From assembly GCF_014764405.1 (NCBI RefSeq), contig NZ_CP061725.1:6138001-6202000 (forward strand): a DNA stretch of 64,000 nt, read 5' to 3'. A program made the translations under genes and the position numbers. This stretch comes from Micromonospora craniellae. Its GTDB lineage: Bacteria > Actinomycetota > Actinomycetes > Mycobacteriales > Micromonosporaceae. This document shows, one piece after another, positions 1-8,610 of the stretch. The notes beneath the pieces are model-generated. The model worked only from the letters and a program-made list of their open reading frames with translations. It was not told the origin of the DNA and did not search any database. How positions within the stretch are numbered: the first letter of the stretch is position 1; each line of letters starts with the position of its first letter.

Positions 1-748
1 CTTCTTCGACCAGCTGCTGCGGCAGGTGCTGGAGCAGCCCACGGTGGCCGCGCTCGCCGGGCACATCGAGGCCGAGTCGGCCACCGCGGTCACCGCGTCG
101 CCGTCGGTCGAGGCCACGTCGAGTGGGGACGGGCTGTCCCTGCTGCACGAGGGCGTCGAGGGAGCGCCCTGGGTGCTGGTGCCCGGCGGCGCCGGTGTCG
201 ACCCGTACGCCGAGCTGGTGCCGCACCTGGCGGCGACCGGTCCGGTGCTCGGGTTGGCCCCGGGCGCGGCCGACGACCTGCTCCGGGTCGCCGCCGCGCA
301 GGCCCGCCTGGTCACGGCGGCCGGACACCCGGCGGTACGGCTGGTCGGGTACGGCCTCGGCGCCACGTCCACGCTGGAGGTGGCCCGGTCGCTGATCGAG
401 GCCGGCGGGCAGGTCGACGCGGTGGTGCTGATCTCGCCGTGGCGACCGGCGGCCACGGGTGACCCGGCGGCGGTCTACCGGGCGGAGACCGGCGCCGGGG
501 AGCCCGGCGAGGACTTCGCCGCGCGGCTGGCAGCCGTCACCCGGCACGAGCCGACGCTGTACGCCGGTGACCTCACCGTGCTGCGGCCCACCGGCGCGGT
601 GCCCTACGACGCGCAGGACCTGGAGTTCTGGGCCGACCTGTGCCTGGGCGACGTCCGTACGGTCGATGTGGACGCCGACCACCTGACGGTGCTGGGCCCG
701 GCGGCCGGTACGGCACTGGCGGCCCTCGACCCGGAGCCGGCGCGGTGA
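1..748 (+). CDS. C-terminal end of an NRPS: carrier-protein tail plus degenerate thioesterase
   Basis: The reading frame is open from base 2, so the gene begins left of the window; about 248 residues are visible. The first 25 residues fit the last helix of a peptidyl carrier domain. After a short linker, residues of an alpha/beta-hydrolase thioesterase follow (VLVPGGAG, then LVGYGLG). In an active TE the elbow is GxSxG; here serine is glycine (GYGLG), and the usual aspartate after the next strand is serine (LISPWRP). Only the histidine (DADHLTV) remains. The TE is therefore probably inactive as a hydrolase. The stop overlaps the next start by 4 bases, placing it in an operon with an imide reductase and a type II TE, as in pyochelin/yersiniabactin-type loci. 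Confidence 0.85.
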   Translation, partial: FFDQLLRQVLEQPTVAALAGHIEAESATAVTASPSVEATSSGDGLSLLHEGVEGAPWVLVPGGAGVDPYAELVPHLAATGPVLGLAPGAADDLLRVAAAQARLVTAAGHPAVRLVGYGLGATSTLEVARSLIEAGGQVDAVVLISPWRPAATGDPAAVYRAETGAGEPGEDFAARLAAVTRHEPTLYAGDLTVLRPTGAVPYDAQDLEFWADLCLGDVRTVDVDADHLTVLGPAAGTALAALDPEPAR

Positions 749-1818
749 CCGCGGTCGCCGTGCTCGGCGCCTCCGGGGCGGTCGGGCGGGCGGCGCTGGA
801 GCTGTTGCGGTCCTGGGACGTCGGCCCGCTGCGGGCCGGCGCCCGGCGTCCCCCGCAGGTCGACGGCGTCGAACGGATGGTCGTCGACGCCCGCGATCCG
901 GCCGACCTGGCCCGGTTCTGCGCCGGCGCCCGGGTGGTGCTCAACTGCGCCGGCCCGGCCGTCGAGCTGGTCGACGGGGTGGCCCGGGTGGCGGTGGCGG
1001 CCGGTGCCGACTACGTCGACGCGGCCGGCGACGACGCGCTGCACGCCGCGGTGACGGCGGTGGCCGACGGCAGCGGCCGGGCCACGGTGGTGTCGGCGGG
1101 CATGATGCCCGGACTGACCGGGCTGCTGCCCCGGCTGCTCGCCGCCCACCTGCCCGACGGCGAGCGGCTGACCGGGTACGTCGGTGGGCGGGACCGGTTC
1201 ACGCTGACCGCCGCCGTGGACTACGTCGCCGCCGACGAGAGTTTCGGCTGGCCCGCCGCAGCCTGGCGGGACGGCCGGGTGGCGCGCAACGCGCTGCGCC
1301 CGGTGCCGGAGCTGACCCTGCCGTGGTTCCCCGAGCCGGTCACCGCGCAGCCCTACCTGGGCACCGAGACCGCCCGGGTGGCCGCCGCGCTGGGGCTGCG
1401 GCAGGTCGACTGGTACTCGGTCTTCGCCGGTGAGCGGGTGCTGGCCGCGCTGCGCGCCGTGCCCGGGGCGCCCGAGGGTGGGCACCGGGAGGCCGGCGCG
1501 CGACTGTGCCGGGCGGCGGAGCTGGACCTGTTCGGCCACCAGGCGTACCAGAACCTGGTGGTCACCCTCTCCGGGCCGGGCGGGGAACGGGCCGCCGTGG
1601 TCCGCAGCACCGGCGCCAGCGAACTCACCGGCAGCATGGCCGCGCTGACGGCCCGGGCGGTGCTGGCCGGCGCGGTGCCGCCGGGCGTCTGGCACGCCGA
1701 CGAGGTCCTCGACCCGATCGCCACCGTCACCGAGTTGGCGGCGGTGCCGACGGTGCCGCTGGCCACCGTGGTGGCGGACGTCTCCGCCGTCGAGCAGTAC
1801 GAGGAGGACGTGATATGA
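745..1818 (+). CDS. Saccharopine-dehydrogenase-like NAD(P)-binding protein
   Basis: This 357-residue protein starts at a GTG overlapping the NRPS stop codon. It opens with a Rossmann nucleotide-binding segment (VLGASGAVG) and continues with LNCAGP and GADYVDAAGD, typical of the saccharopine dehydrogenase NADP-binding family, then SAGMMPGLTG. It lies between an NRPS and a thiazolinyl imide reductase, so a role as a second reductase acting on an assembly-line or released intermediate is likely, but the substrate cannot be read from sequence. It overlaps the next gene by 4 bases. Family assignment is fairly secure; function is inferred from context. Confidence 0.75.
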   Translation: MTAVAVLGASGAVGRAALELLRSWDVGPLRAGARRPPQVDGVERMVVDARDPADLARFCAGARVVLNCAGPAVELVDGVARVAVAAGADYVDAAGDDALHAAVTAVADGSGRATVVSAGMMPGLTGLLPRLLAAHLPDGERLTGYVGGRDRFTLTAAVDYVAADESFGWPAAAWRDGRVARNALRPVPELTLPWFPEPVTAQPYLGTETARVAAALGLRQVDWYSVFAGERVLAALRAVPGAPEGGHREAGARLCRAAELDLFGHQAYQNLVVTLSGPGGERAAVVRSTGASELTGSMAALTARAVLAGAVPPGVWHADEVLDPIATVTELAAVPTVPLATVVADVSAVEQYEEDVI

Positions 1819-2981
1819 AGCGACCCACCCGGGTGGTCGTCTGCGGCACCCGGTTCGGCCAGGTCTATCTGGAGTCCTTCCGCGAGGCGGACCCGAGCTT
1901 CCAGCTCGCCGGGGTCCTCGCCGGCGGCAGCGACCGGTCCCGGGCCTGCGCCGCGCACTACGGGGTGCCGCTGTACACGGCGGTGGACCAGTTCCCCGAC
2001 GACATCGACATCGCCTGCGTGGTCATCCGGGGCGGGCTGCTCGGTGGCCGTGGCTCCGAGCTGGCCATGGAGTTGATGGCGCGCGGCGTACACGTGCTCC
2101 AGGAGCACCCGCTGCACCACGACGAGCTGGCCCGCTGCCTGCGCCAGGCACGCCGGCACAAGGTGGTGTACCAGCTCAATCCGTTCTACCGGCACATCAC
2201 GCCGGTCCGCCGGTTCCTCGGCGCGGCGGGCGAGCTGCTGCGCCGCCAGCCAGCGCGCTATCTCGACGTGGCCTGCGGCTTCCAGTTGGCGTACTCGTTG
2301 CTGGACCTGCTCGGTCAGGCGCTCGGCGGGGTGCGACCGTGGCGGTTCACCGAGCTGCCGGCGCTGCCCGCGACGGTCACCTCGGCGACCGAGCTGGACC
2401 TGCCGTTCCGCAGCCTGGACGGGGTGCTGGCCGGGGTGCCGGTCACGCTGCGAGTGCAGAACCAGATGGACCCGGCCGACCCGGACAACTACGCCCACCT
2501 GATGCACCGGATCACCATCGGCACCGAGGCCGGCAACCTCACGCTGGTCGGTACGCACGGCCCGACGGTGTGGACCGCCCGCCCGGACTTTCCCCGCGAG
2601 GTCGCCGGCATCGGCGCCGACCCGCACTTCGCCGCCGACCGTGACACCAGCACGCCCAGCGCGGTCACCTTCGGTCCGAGCGAGGTGCCGCACTACGACA
2701 CGGTCTTCGGCACCACGTGGCCGCAGGGGGTACGCCGGGCACTGTGGACCCTGCGGGACACCGTCGAGCGCGGCGAGGACCCGTTGCGGCAGGGGCAGTA
2801 CCACCTGACGCTGTGCCAGCTGTGGCAGGAGCTGACCGCGATCCTCGGTCCGCCGGAGCTGGTCTCCGCCGAGCCGCCCCGGATGCTCGGCGCGGAGGAC
2901 CTGGCGGCCCTGGCGGCGGCCGGTGCGGCGGCGGTGGCCGACCCGGCGCAGACGCGGGAGCCTGCGGGGGTGGGCGGGTGA
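1815..2981 (+). CDS. Thiazolinyl imide reductase (PchG/Irp3/YbtU family)
   Basis: The 388-residue product matches the family that reduces an NRPS-bound thiazoline C=N to a thiazolidine with NADPH. Recognisable family segments are VVVCGTRFGQVYLESF near the N-terminus, then DDIDIACVVIRGG, HVLQEHPLHHDELA and YQLNPFYRHITPVRRF. Length is close to known members (about 350-365 residues) with a short C-terminal extension. The ATG overlaps the previous stop and the product stop overlaps the next GTG, so it is translationally coupled to the NRPS and TEII genes. It is the best single indicator that the assembly line makes a cysteine-derived heterocycle. Confidence 0.93.
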   Translation: MKRPTRVVVCGTRFGQVYLESFREADPSFQLAGVLAGGSDRSRACAAHYGVPLYTAVDQFPDDIDIACVVIRGGLLGGRGSELAMELMARGVHVLQEHPLHHDELARCLRQARRHKVVYQLNPFYRHITPVRRFLGAAGELLRRQPARYLDVACGFQLAYSLLDLLGQALGGVRPWRFTELPALPATVTSATELDLPFRSLDGVLAGVPVTLRVQNQMDPADPDNYAHLMHRITIGTEAGNLTLVGTHGPTVWTARPDFPREVAGIGADPHFAADRDTSTPSAVTFGPSEVPHYDTVFGTTWPQGVRRALWTLRDTVERGEDPLRQGQYHLTLCQLWQELTAILGPPELVSAEPPRMLGAEDLAALAAAGAAAVADPAQTREPAGVGG

Positions 2982-3733
2982 CCTCGGTGGAGACCAGCGC
3001 GCGACGGTGGCTGCGCTGCTACCGGCCCCGGCCGGCGGCCACCGTGCGCCTGGTCTGCTTCCCGCATGCCACCGGCAGCGCGCCGTTCTACCGGAGCTGG
3101 GCCCGGGAGCTGCCGGACGACGTCGAGGTGCTGGCGGTGCAGTACCCGGGACGGCTGGACCGGATCGCCGAGCCCGCGCTGACCGCCATGCCGGTGCTGG
3201 CGGACATGGTCACCGACGTGCTCGCGCCCCGGCGTGACCTGCCGGTGGCCCTGTTCGGGCACAGCATGGGCGCCGCGGTGGCGTACGAGGTGGCACGCCG
3301 GCTGGAGCGGCGGCACGCCGCGCCGTTGGCGCACCTGTTCGTCTCGGGACGTCCCGCGCCGTGTCACCACCGGCCGGGCAGCAAACACCTCGGCCCCGAC
3401 GACGACCTCTGGGACGAGTTGCGCCGGTTGGGCGGCACCGACCCGGCGGCGCTGGAGAACCCGCAGCTCCGGTCGGCGTTGCTGCCGACGCTGCGGGCGG
3501 ACTACCGGCTGATCGAGAGCTACCGCCCGGTCGACGCCGAGCCGCTGGCCACGCCGATCTCGGCGTTGGTCGGCGACGTGGACACCGAGGCGGCGGTGGA
3601 CGAGGTGGCGGCCTGGGCCGGCTACACCCGGGCCGCCTTCGACCTGACCGTCTTCGACGGCGACCACTTCTATCTGGTGCCGCACCGGACGAAGGTGCTG
3701 GCCGGCGTCATCCGGAGCCTCGGCCTGACGTGA
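2978..3733 (+). CDS. Type II (editing) thioesterase
   Basis: This 251-residue alpha/beta-hydrolase starts at a GTG overlapping the upstream stop. LVCFPHATGSAPFYRSW and VQYPGRLDR are classic for external thioesterases such as PchC, YbtT and GrsT. The nucleophile motif is GHSMG (Ser about 96) and the catalytic His lies in GDHFYL near the C-terminus. Such enzymes remove misprimed or stalled acyl groups from carrier domains. It is the last gene of this operon, and its 3' end overlaps the end of the convergent ligase gene by 26 bases. Confidence 0.93.
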   Translation: MTSVETSARRWLRCYRPRPAATVRLVCFPHATGSAPFYRSWARELPDDVEVLAVQYPGRLDRIAEPALTAMPVLADMVTDVLAPRRDLPVALFGHSMGAAVAYEVARRLERRHAAPLAHLFVSGRPAPCHHRPGSKHLGPDDDLWDELRRLGGTDPAALENPQLRSALLPTLRADYRLIESYRPVDAEPLATPISALVGDVDTEAAVDEVAAWAGYTRAAFDLTVFDGDHFYLVPHRTKVLAGVIRSLGLT

Positions 3734-5303
3734 CCGGGCCCGCCGTCCCGCGCGGCGGGTGCGCGGATCCGTCCAGGTGACGCCGCCACAACTGACGCCG
3801 TCTCGGCTTGCCGCTGGTGGTACGCGGGATCGTGCCCGACGGCACCGGCACCACGTGCACGTCGGCCTCCGGCACCAGCGGCGCGACCAGGCCGGGGATC
3901 CGGGGCAGCCATTCCGGCCGGGGATGTTCCAGGTGGACCACCACGGTCGGGGCACCCGCCACCAGGCCGAGCACGGTGGCCAGCCGTCCGGGCGGCGCGT
4001 TCAGGGCCGTGCCGAGCACCGCGTCCACGTCCTCGGCGAAGACCGTCCGGCCGTGGACCTTGAGGCTGTCGCCGAGGCGGCCCAGCACGAACAGCTGCCC
4101 GTCCGCGAGGAAACCGGCGTCGCCGGTGCGGACCGTGCCGTCGAAGAGCGGGCCGCCCGCGTAGCCGTCGGCGACCGAGGCGCCGCCGACCACGATCTCG
4201 CCGACCACCCCGTCGCCGACCGGCCGGGCGTCGTCGTCCACCACCGTGATCCGGGCCCCGGCGACCGGTCCGCCGCAGCCCACCACGGGTACGCCGTCCG
4301 GGCCGGACACCTGCCGCCAGCCGGTACGCAGCGGCAGCCCGGTCACCGCCAGCGTCGCCTCGGCCAGCCCGTACGCGGGCAGCAACGCCTCCCGACGCAG
4401 TCCATGCGGGGCGAGCAGCGCGGCGAAGGCGTCCAGGGTGGCCGGTGGGATCCGTTCGGCACCGACGATGACCGCCCGCCACTGCCGGAAGTCCAGCCCA
4501 TCCAACTGCTCGGGGCGGACCCGACGCAGCACGTGGGCCAGCCCGAAGCCGGGCATCGCGGTCAGCCGGGCCCCCGCGCGGCCGAAGCACTCCAGGTAGC
4601 GGCTGGGCCGGCGGACGAACTCCGCCGGGGTGAGCAGCCACAGGTCGGCGCCGGTGACGACCGGTGCCAGCAGGCACCCGACCAGGCCCATGTCGTGGTG
4701 CACCGGCAGCCACGAGGCGGTCGCGTCGTCGGGTGTCATCTCCAACCAGTCCCGCACGGCCGCGATGTTGGCCTCCAGGGCGGTCCGCGGCACCCGCACC
4801 CCGCGTACCGCGCCGGTGGTGCCGGAGGTGAACTGCAGCAGCGCCACCGTGGCCGGCGCGACCATCACCGGGGTCGCCGCCTCGGCGGGCAGGTCCGCGA
4901 CGTCGACGGTGGACACCCCGGCGTCCGCCGCCGTCCGGGCCACCGAGGGCGCAGACGCGCCGTCGACCACCAGCAGCCGGGGCCGCATCGCCGCCAGGGC
5001 CGAGGCCAGGTGCTCGGCGTACCGGTCGGAGTCGCCGAAGGCCACGGCCGGGGCGAGCGGGGACACCGTCGCCCCGGCCAGCAGCGCGCCGAACAGGGTG
5101 CCGACGAATCCGGGCCCGGAGGGCAGCACCACCCCGACCAGGTCGCCGGGGCGTACGCCGCGCTCGGTCAGCCCGGCGGCGTGTCCGTGGGCCAGCCGGG
5201 CCAGTCGCGCGTACGACCACCGGTCCCAGTCGCCGTCCGGGCGGGAGAACCGGATGCCCCGGTCGGCGCGCGGCTGCGCCAGCCAGGACAGCAGACCGGT
5301 CAT
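3708..5303 (-). CDS. Fatty-acyl-AMP-ligase-like adenylate-forming enzyme
   Basis: The 531-residue protein has the AMP-binding signature LLQFTSGTTGAVRGVRV and then SWLPVHHDMGLVG, the segment characteristic of FAAL enzymes that adenylate a fatty or polyketide acid and pass it to a carrier protein rather than CoA. Later motifs are YGLAEATLAVTG, RTGDAGF and GRLGDSLKVHGR. The start ATG overlaps the stop of the upstream methyltransferase gene by 4 bases. The likely role is loading an acyl starter onto a carrier domain of this locus; the substrate is unknown. The GC-rich tail past RRRQLWRRHL overlaps the convergent thioesterase gene. Confidence 0.85.
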   Translation of the reverse strand: MTGLLSWLAQPRADRGIRFSRPDGDWDRWSYARLARLAHGHAAGLTERGVRPGDLVGVVLPSGPGFVGTLFGALLAGATVSPLAPAVAFGDSDRYAEHLASALAAMRPRLLVVDGASAPSVARTAADAGVSTVDVADLPAEAATPVMVAPATVALLQFTSGTTGAVRGVRVPRTALEANIAAVRDWLEMTPDDATASWLPVHHDMGLVGCLLAPVVTGADLWLLTPAEFVRRPSRYLECFGRAGARLTAMPGFGLAHVLRRVRPEQLDGLDFRQWRAVIVGAERIPPATLDAFAALLAPHGLRREALLPAYGLAEATLAVTGLPLRTGWRQVSGPDGVPVVGCGGPVAGARITVVDDDARPVGDGVVGEIVVGGASVADGYAGGPLFDGTVRTGDAGFLADGQLFVLGRLGDSLKVHGRTVFAEDVDAVLGTALNAPPGRLATVLGLVAGAPTVVVHLEHPRPEWLPRIPGLVAPLVPEADVHVVPVPSGTIPRTTSGKPRRRQLWRRHLDGSAHPPRGTAGPVTSGRGSG

Positions 5304-6325
5304 ACCGGTCGGGCCTCGATCACCGGGAACATCGGGGTCTGCGTCGCCTCGACCAGTTCCAGCCCGGCCCCGGCCAGGATCGCGCGTTGCTCGTCCAGGC
5401 TGCGCGCGCCGCCCGCGCTCAAGGTCAGCATCAGCATGTCCATCCGGCGGGCCAGCGGGGTGCTCTCCGCCTCGGACTGCCGTCCGGCCTCGAGGATGAA
5501 CACCCGGCCCTGCGGGGACATCGCGGCCCGGATGCGGCGCAGCACCCCGGTCGCCTCCTCGTCGCTCCAGCTGTAGAGGATCCGCTTGAGCACGTACGCG
5601 TCGCCACCGGACGGGATGTCGTCGGTGAGGAAGCTGCCCGGCACCACCCGTACCCGGTCGGTGACACCGGCCGAGGTGAACGTCTCCGGCGCGTTCGCCA
5701 CCACGCCGGGCTTGTCGAACAGCACGCCGCGCATCCGGGGGAAGCGGCCCAACAGGTCGGCGAGGAAACGGCCGTTGCCGCCGCCGACGTCGACCACCGT
5801 GCCGAACCGGGACCAGTCCGAGGCGCGCAGGATGGCCATCAGCTCCATCCCGGTGACCCCGCTCATCACCTTGTCGAACGCCTCGCCGTCGGTGGGGTGC
5901 TGCCCGAAGTGGTCCCACATGCCGATGCCGTGCACCGCGTCGTAGGCGCCTTCGCCGGTACGCAGGGTGTGGTCCAGGCCCTCCATCGCCCGGGTGCACA
6001 CCACAGGGGAGAGGAAGATGTCCCGGGCCGAGAAGGGGTGGTCGGCGCGCAGCAGGTCGGCCATCGGGGTCAGCCCGAACTCGCCCGGCGCGACCTCGGC
6101 GAACAGGTCCCGGGTGGCCAGGTACCGCAGCGCCTTGGTCAGCGAGGGCTCGTGGGCGTCGCAGGCGCGGGCCAGGTCGGCGGCGGCCATCGGCCCGTCG
6201 GCGAGCTGGTCGGCCACCCGCAGCAGGCAGACCGCCCGGATCGTGTACGGCAGCAGGTAGTCGCCCACCTCCATCAGCCGCAGGATGGCCGGTACGTCGA
6301 TCCGGGGACGTCGTCTCGTCAGCAT
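5300..6325 (-). CDS. SAM-dependent O-methyltransferase (plant-OMT-like, PF00891 type)
   Basis: This 341-residue protein has an N-terminal winged-helix dimerisation region (PYTIRAVCLLRVADQLADGP) and a class I SAM fold with VVDVGGGNGRFLADLL as the cofactor loop. LKRILYSWSDEEA is the usual acidic catalytic segment in which histidine often precedes; here arginine-isoleucine stand there instead of the common L-H. Such enzymes O-methylate small aromatic or polyketide hydroxyls. It heads a two-gene unit with the FAAL-like gene, overlapping by 4 bases. Family is clear; the substrate is not. Confidence 0.88.
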   Translation of the reverse strand: MLTRRRPRIDVPAILRLMEVGDYLLPYTIRAVCLLRVADQLADGPMAAADLARACDAHEPSLTKALRYLATRDLFAEVAPGEFGLTPMADLLRADHPFSARDIFLSPVVCTRAMEGLDHTLRTGEGAYDAVHGIGMWDHFGQHPTDGEAFDKVMSGVTGMELMAILRASDWSRFGTVVDVGGGNGRFLADLLGRFPRMRGVLFDKPGVVANAPETFTSAGVTDRVRVVPGSFLTDDIPSGGDAYVLKRILYSWSDEEATGVLRRIRAAMSPQGRVFILEAGRQSEAESTPLARRMDMLMLTLSAGGARSLDEQRAILAGAGLELVEATQTPMFPVIEARPV

Positions 6326-6371
6326 CGCTGCTCCTTGTCAGTCTCGGTCGGTGCGCCGTCGGCCGGTGGGG

Positions 6372-7454
6372 TCACGCGGCCGGCCGTGCCGGTTGCGCCC
6401 GCGGTTGCAGCAGGTGACCGGCGAGGGTGGCGAGGTGGTGGTCGGTGGGCGTGTCGAAGCTGTCCAGCCAGAGCGCGCGGCGGTACCACCAGTGCAGCGG
6501 GTACTCCCAGGTCGCGCCGAGCCCGCCGGTCACCTGGAGGGCGTCCTCGCAGGCGCGTACGGCAGCCCGGCGGGCGGCGACGACGGCTTCGGCGTACGCC
6601 TGGGTGATCTCGTCCGGCGCCGCGTCGTCCGGTCCGGCGCCGACCAGCCAGCAGGCCCGCAGGGCGAGCGAGGTGGCCAGTTCCAGGGCCACGTAGCCGT
6701 CGGCCAGCCGGTGCGCCACCGCCTGGTACGCCCCGATCGGCCGACCGAACTGCACCCGGTCCAGCGCGTGCCGACGGGCCAGGTCGAGGGCCCGGCGGGC
6801 GACCCCGACGGCCTCGCAGGCCAGCAACGTGCCGCCGTGCCGGCGCGCGTCGGCCAGCACCCGCTCGGCGTGCTCCGGCCCGATCAGCAGCTCAGCCGGG
6901 GTGTCGGCGAGGCGCAGAAGGGCGGCGCCGCGTAGCCGGTCCAGGGCGGGCTGCGGCGCGACGGTGAGCCCGTCGGCTGCGGGGCTCACCAGGAACAGGG
7001 CCAGGCCGGTGCCGGTGTCGGCGGCGACCACCAGCGCGGTGGCCGCCGGTGCGTCGGTGACCAGGCCGCGCCGGCCGGTCAACCGCCAGGTGTCGTGGTG
7101 CCGTTCGGCGCGGCAGCCGTCCCCGGTGTCCGGGTCGTTGTGCCAGGCCAGGGTGAGCGGGCCGGGGGGCAGCTCACGCCCGGCCGCCGCAAGCGCCGGA
7201 TGGGCCAGGCCGACCGTGCTCCACCAGGCGGTGGCGGCCAGCGCATAGCCGGCCTCCTGGGCCAGCAGGCCCTTCTCCACCACCGGAAGCTCCGGGTCGC
7301 ACCAGCCCTGCCGGCGCAGGTGCGGCCACCCGTCCGGGTCGGCGTCGCCCGCCTCGGCGAGCGCGGCGACCCGGTCGGTCGGGTACCGGTCGGCGAGCAG
7401 CCGGGCGGCGGCCTCGGCCAGGTCGCGCTGGTCGTCGGTGAGGGCGAAGTCCAT
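6372..7454 (-). CDS. Acyl-CoA dehydrogenase, beta-type subunit (FadE27-like)
   Basis: A 360-residue acyl-CoA dehydrogenase fold beginning MDFALTDDQRDL. The ATG at 7454 is chosen because GGAGAGG lies 6 bases upstream; an ATG two codons earlier abuts that site. The protein has LLACEAVGVARRALD and RVQFGRPIGAYQAVAHRLAD, which are normal family motifs, but ends QVTGGLGATWEYPLHWWYRRA and lacks the E-G-(G)T segment carrying the catalytic base. This is the pattern of the non-catalytic subunit in alpha2beta2 steroid-type dehydrogenases. It lies 16 bases downstream of the partner gene. Confidence 0.85.
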   Translation of the reverse strand: MDFALTDDQRDLAEAAARLLADRYPTDRVAALAEAGDADPDGWPHLRRQGWCDPELPVVEKGLLAQEAGYALAATAWWSTVGLAHPALAAAGRELPPGPLTLAWHNDPDTGDGCRAERHHDTWRLTGRRGLVTDAPAATALVVAADTGTGLALFLVSPAADGLTVAPQPALDRLRGAALLRLADTPAELLIGPEHAERVLADARRHGGTLLACEAVGVARRALDLARRHALDRVQFGRPIGAYQAVAHRLADGYVALELATSLALRACWLVGAGPDDAAPDEITQAYAEAVVAARRAAVRACEDALQVTGGLGATWEYPLHWWYRRALWLDSFDTPTDHHLATLAGHLLQPRAQPARPAA

Positions 7455-7470
7455 GGTCATCCTCTCCGGG

Positions 7471-8607
7471 TCACCGGGTGCGGGGCAGGCCGAGCACGCG
7501 CTCGGCGATGATGCCGCGCAGGATCTCGGAGGTGCCGCCCTCGATCGAGTTGGCGCGGCTGCGCAGCCGCAGGCGCTGCCAGTGGCCGGCGACGTGGCTG
7601 TCCGGGCCGTCGAGCACGGCCGCCGGACCGAGCAGGCGCAGCGCGAACGCGGCCAGCCGCTGGTTGGTGACCGACCAATGCAGCTTGAGCACCGAGCTCT
7701 CCGGGCCGGGCTTGCCGGTCCGCGCCAGCGTGGCCATCGTCCGGTGGCCGGTCCAGCGCAGTCCCTGCAACTGCACGTGCAGCTCGGCCACCTCGGCACG
7801 GACCGCCGGGTCGTCGGCCAGCCCGAGGTCGCGTACGGTGCGCAGCAGCCGGTCGAACTCGACGGTCAGCCGGGCGGTGAGGGTGATGCCGAAGGTGCCG
7901 CGTTCGTGGGCGAGGGTGGTCATCGCGATCCGCCAGCCCTCGCCGACCGGCCCCAGCACGCAGTCGCGGGGCACCAGCACGTCGTCGAGCACGATCTGGT
8001 TGAAGTCGGCCTCACCGGTGCTCTGCCGCAGCGGCAGCACCTGCACCCCGGGGCTGCGCATGTCGACCAGCAGGCAGGTCAGGCCGGTGTGCGCGGTGGA
8101 GTCGGGCTGGCTACGGGCCAGCAGCAGGCACCAGTCGGCCTGGTGGGCGTAGGACGACCAGACCTTCTCGCCGGTGACCCGCCAGCCGTCGGCGGTGGCG
8201 GTCGCCCGGGTACGCACGGCGGCCAGGTCGCTGCCCGCGTCCGGCTCGGAGAAGCCCTGGCAGAAGACGTACGCGCCGGAGAGGATCGGTTCCAGGAAGC
8301 GTCTCTGCTGCTCGGGGCTGCCGTGCGAGACGATGGTCGGCCCCACCATGCCCAGGCCGATCACGTTGCTGTGGTCCGGCGCCTCGGCCAGGGCGCTCTC
8401 CTCGGCGTAGATGCCCTGGTAGGTCGGGGGCAGTCCGCGCCCGCCGTAGGCGGCCGGCCAGGTCAGTCCGGTGTAGCCGGCCGTGTGCAACGCCTTGGTC
8501 CAGTCACCGGGTGCGCCGTCGCTGCGGTGCCGGGGCACGTGCTCGGCCAGCCAGGCGCGCAGGTCACGGCGGAACGCGGCCTCCTGCGGGGTGTCGCGCA
8601 GGTGCAT
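7471..8607 (-). CDS. Acyl-CoA dehydrogenase, alpha-type subunit (FadE26-like)
   Basis: This 378-residue protein has the full acyl-CoA dehydrogenase layout: WPAAYGGRGLPPTYQ, the flavin-contact segment FCQGFSEPDAGSDLA, TGEKVWSSYAHQADW, and near the end SIEGGTSEILRGIIAERVLG, where the glutamate is the expected catalytic base. The pairing with the adjacent glutamate-less paralogue matches heterotetrameric dehydrogenases of sterol side-chain oxidation in actinobacteria. In this locus it probably introduces an alpha,beta double bond into a CoA- or carrier-bound acyl chain. The flavin monooxygenase stop lies 3 bases before its ATG. Confidence 0.88.
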   Translation of the reverse strand: MHLRDTPQEAAFRRDLRAWLAEHVPRHRSDGAPGDWTKALHTAGYTGLTWPAAYGGRGLPPTYQGIYAEESALAEAPDHSNVIGLGMVGPTIVSHGSPEQQRRFLEPILSGAYVFCQGFSEPDAGSDLAAVRTRATATADGWRVTGEKVWSSYAHQADWCLLLARSQPDSTAHTGLTCLLVDMRSPGVQVLPLRQSTGEADFNQIVLDDVLVPRDCVLGPVGEGWRIAMTTLAHERGTFGITLTARLTVEFDRLLRTVRDLGLADDPAVRAEVAELHVQLQGLRWTGHRTMATLARTGKPGPESSVLKLHWSVTNQRLAAFALRLLGPAAVLDGPDSHVAGHWQRLRLRSRANSIEGGTSEILRGIIAERVLGLPRTR

Positions 8608-8610
8608 CGC

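Noticed and set aside
604..5576. Long open frames opposite or beside the clear genes throughout the window
   Set aside because: Third-position GC bias leaves antisense and shifted frames open in such DNA; their translations are Arg/Pro/Ala-rich and show no family motifs.
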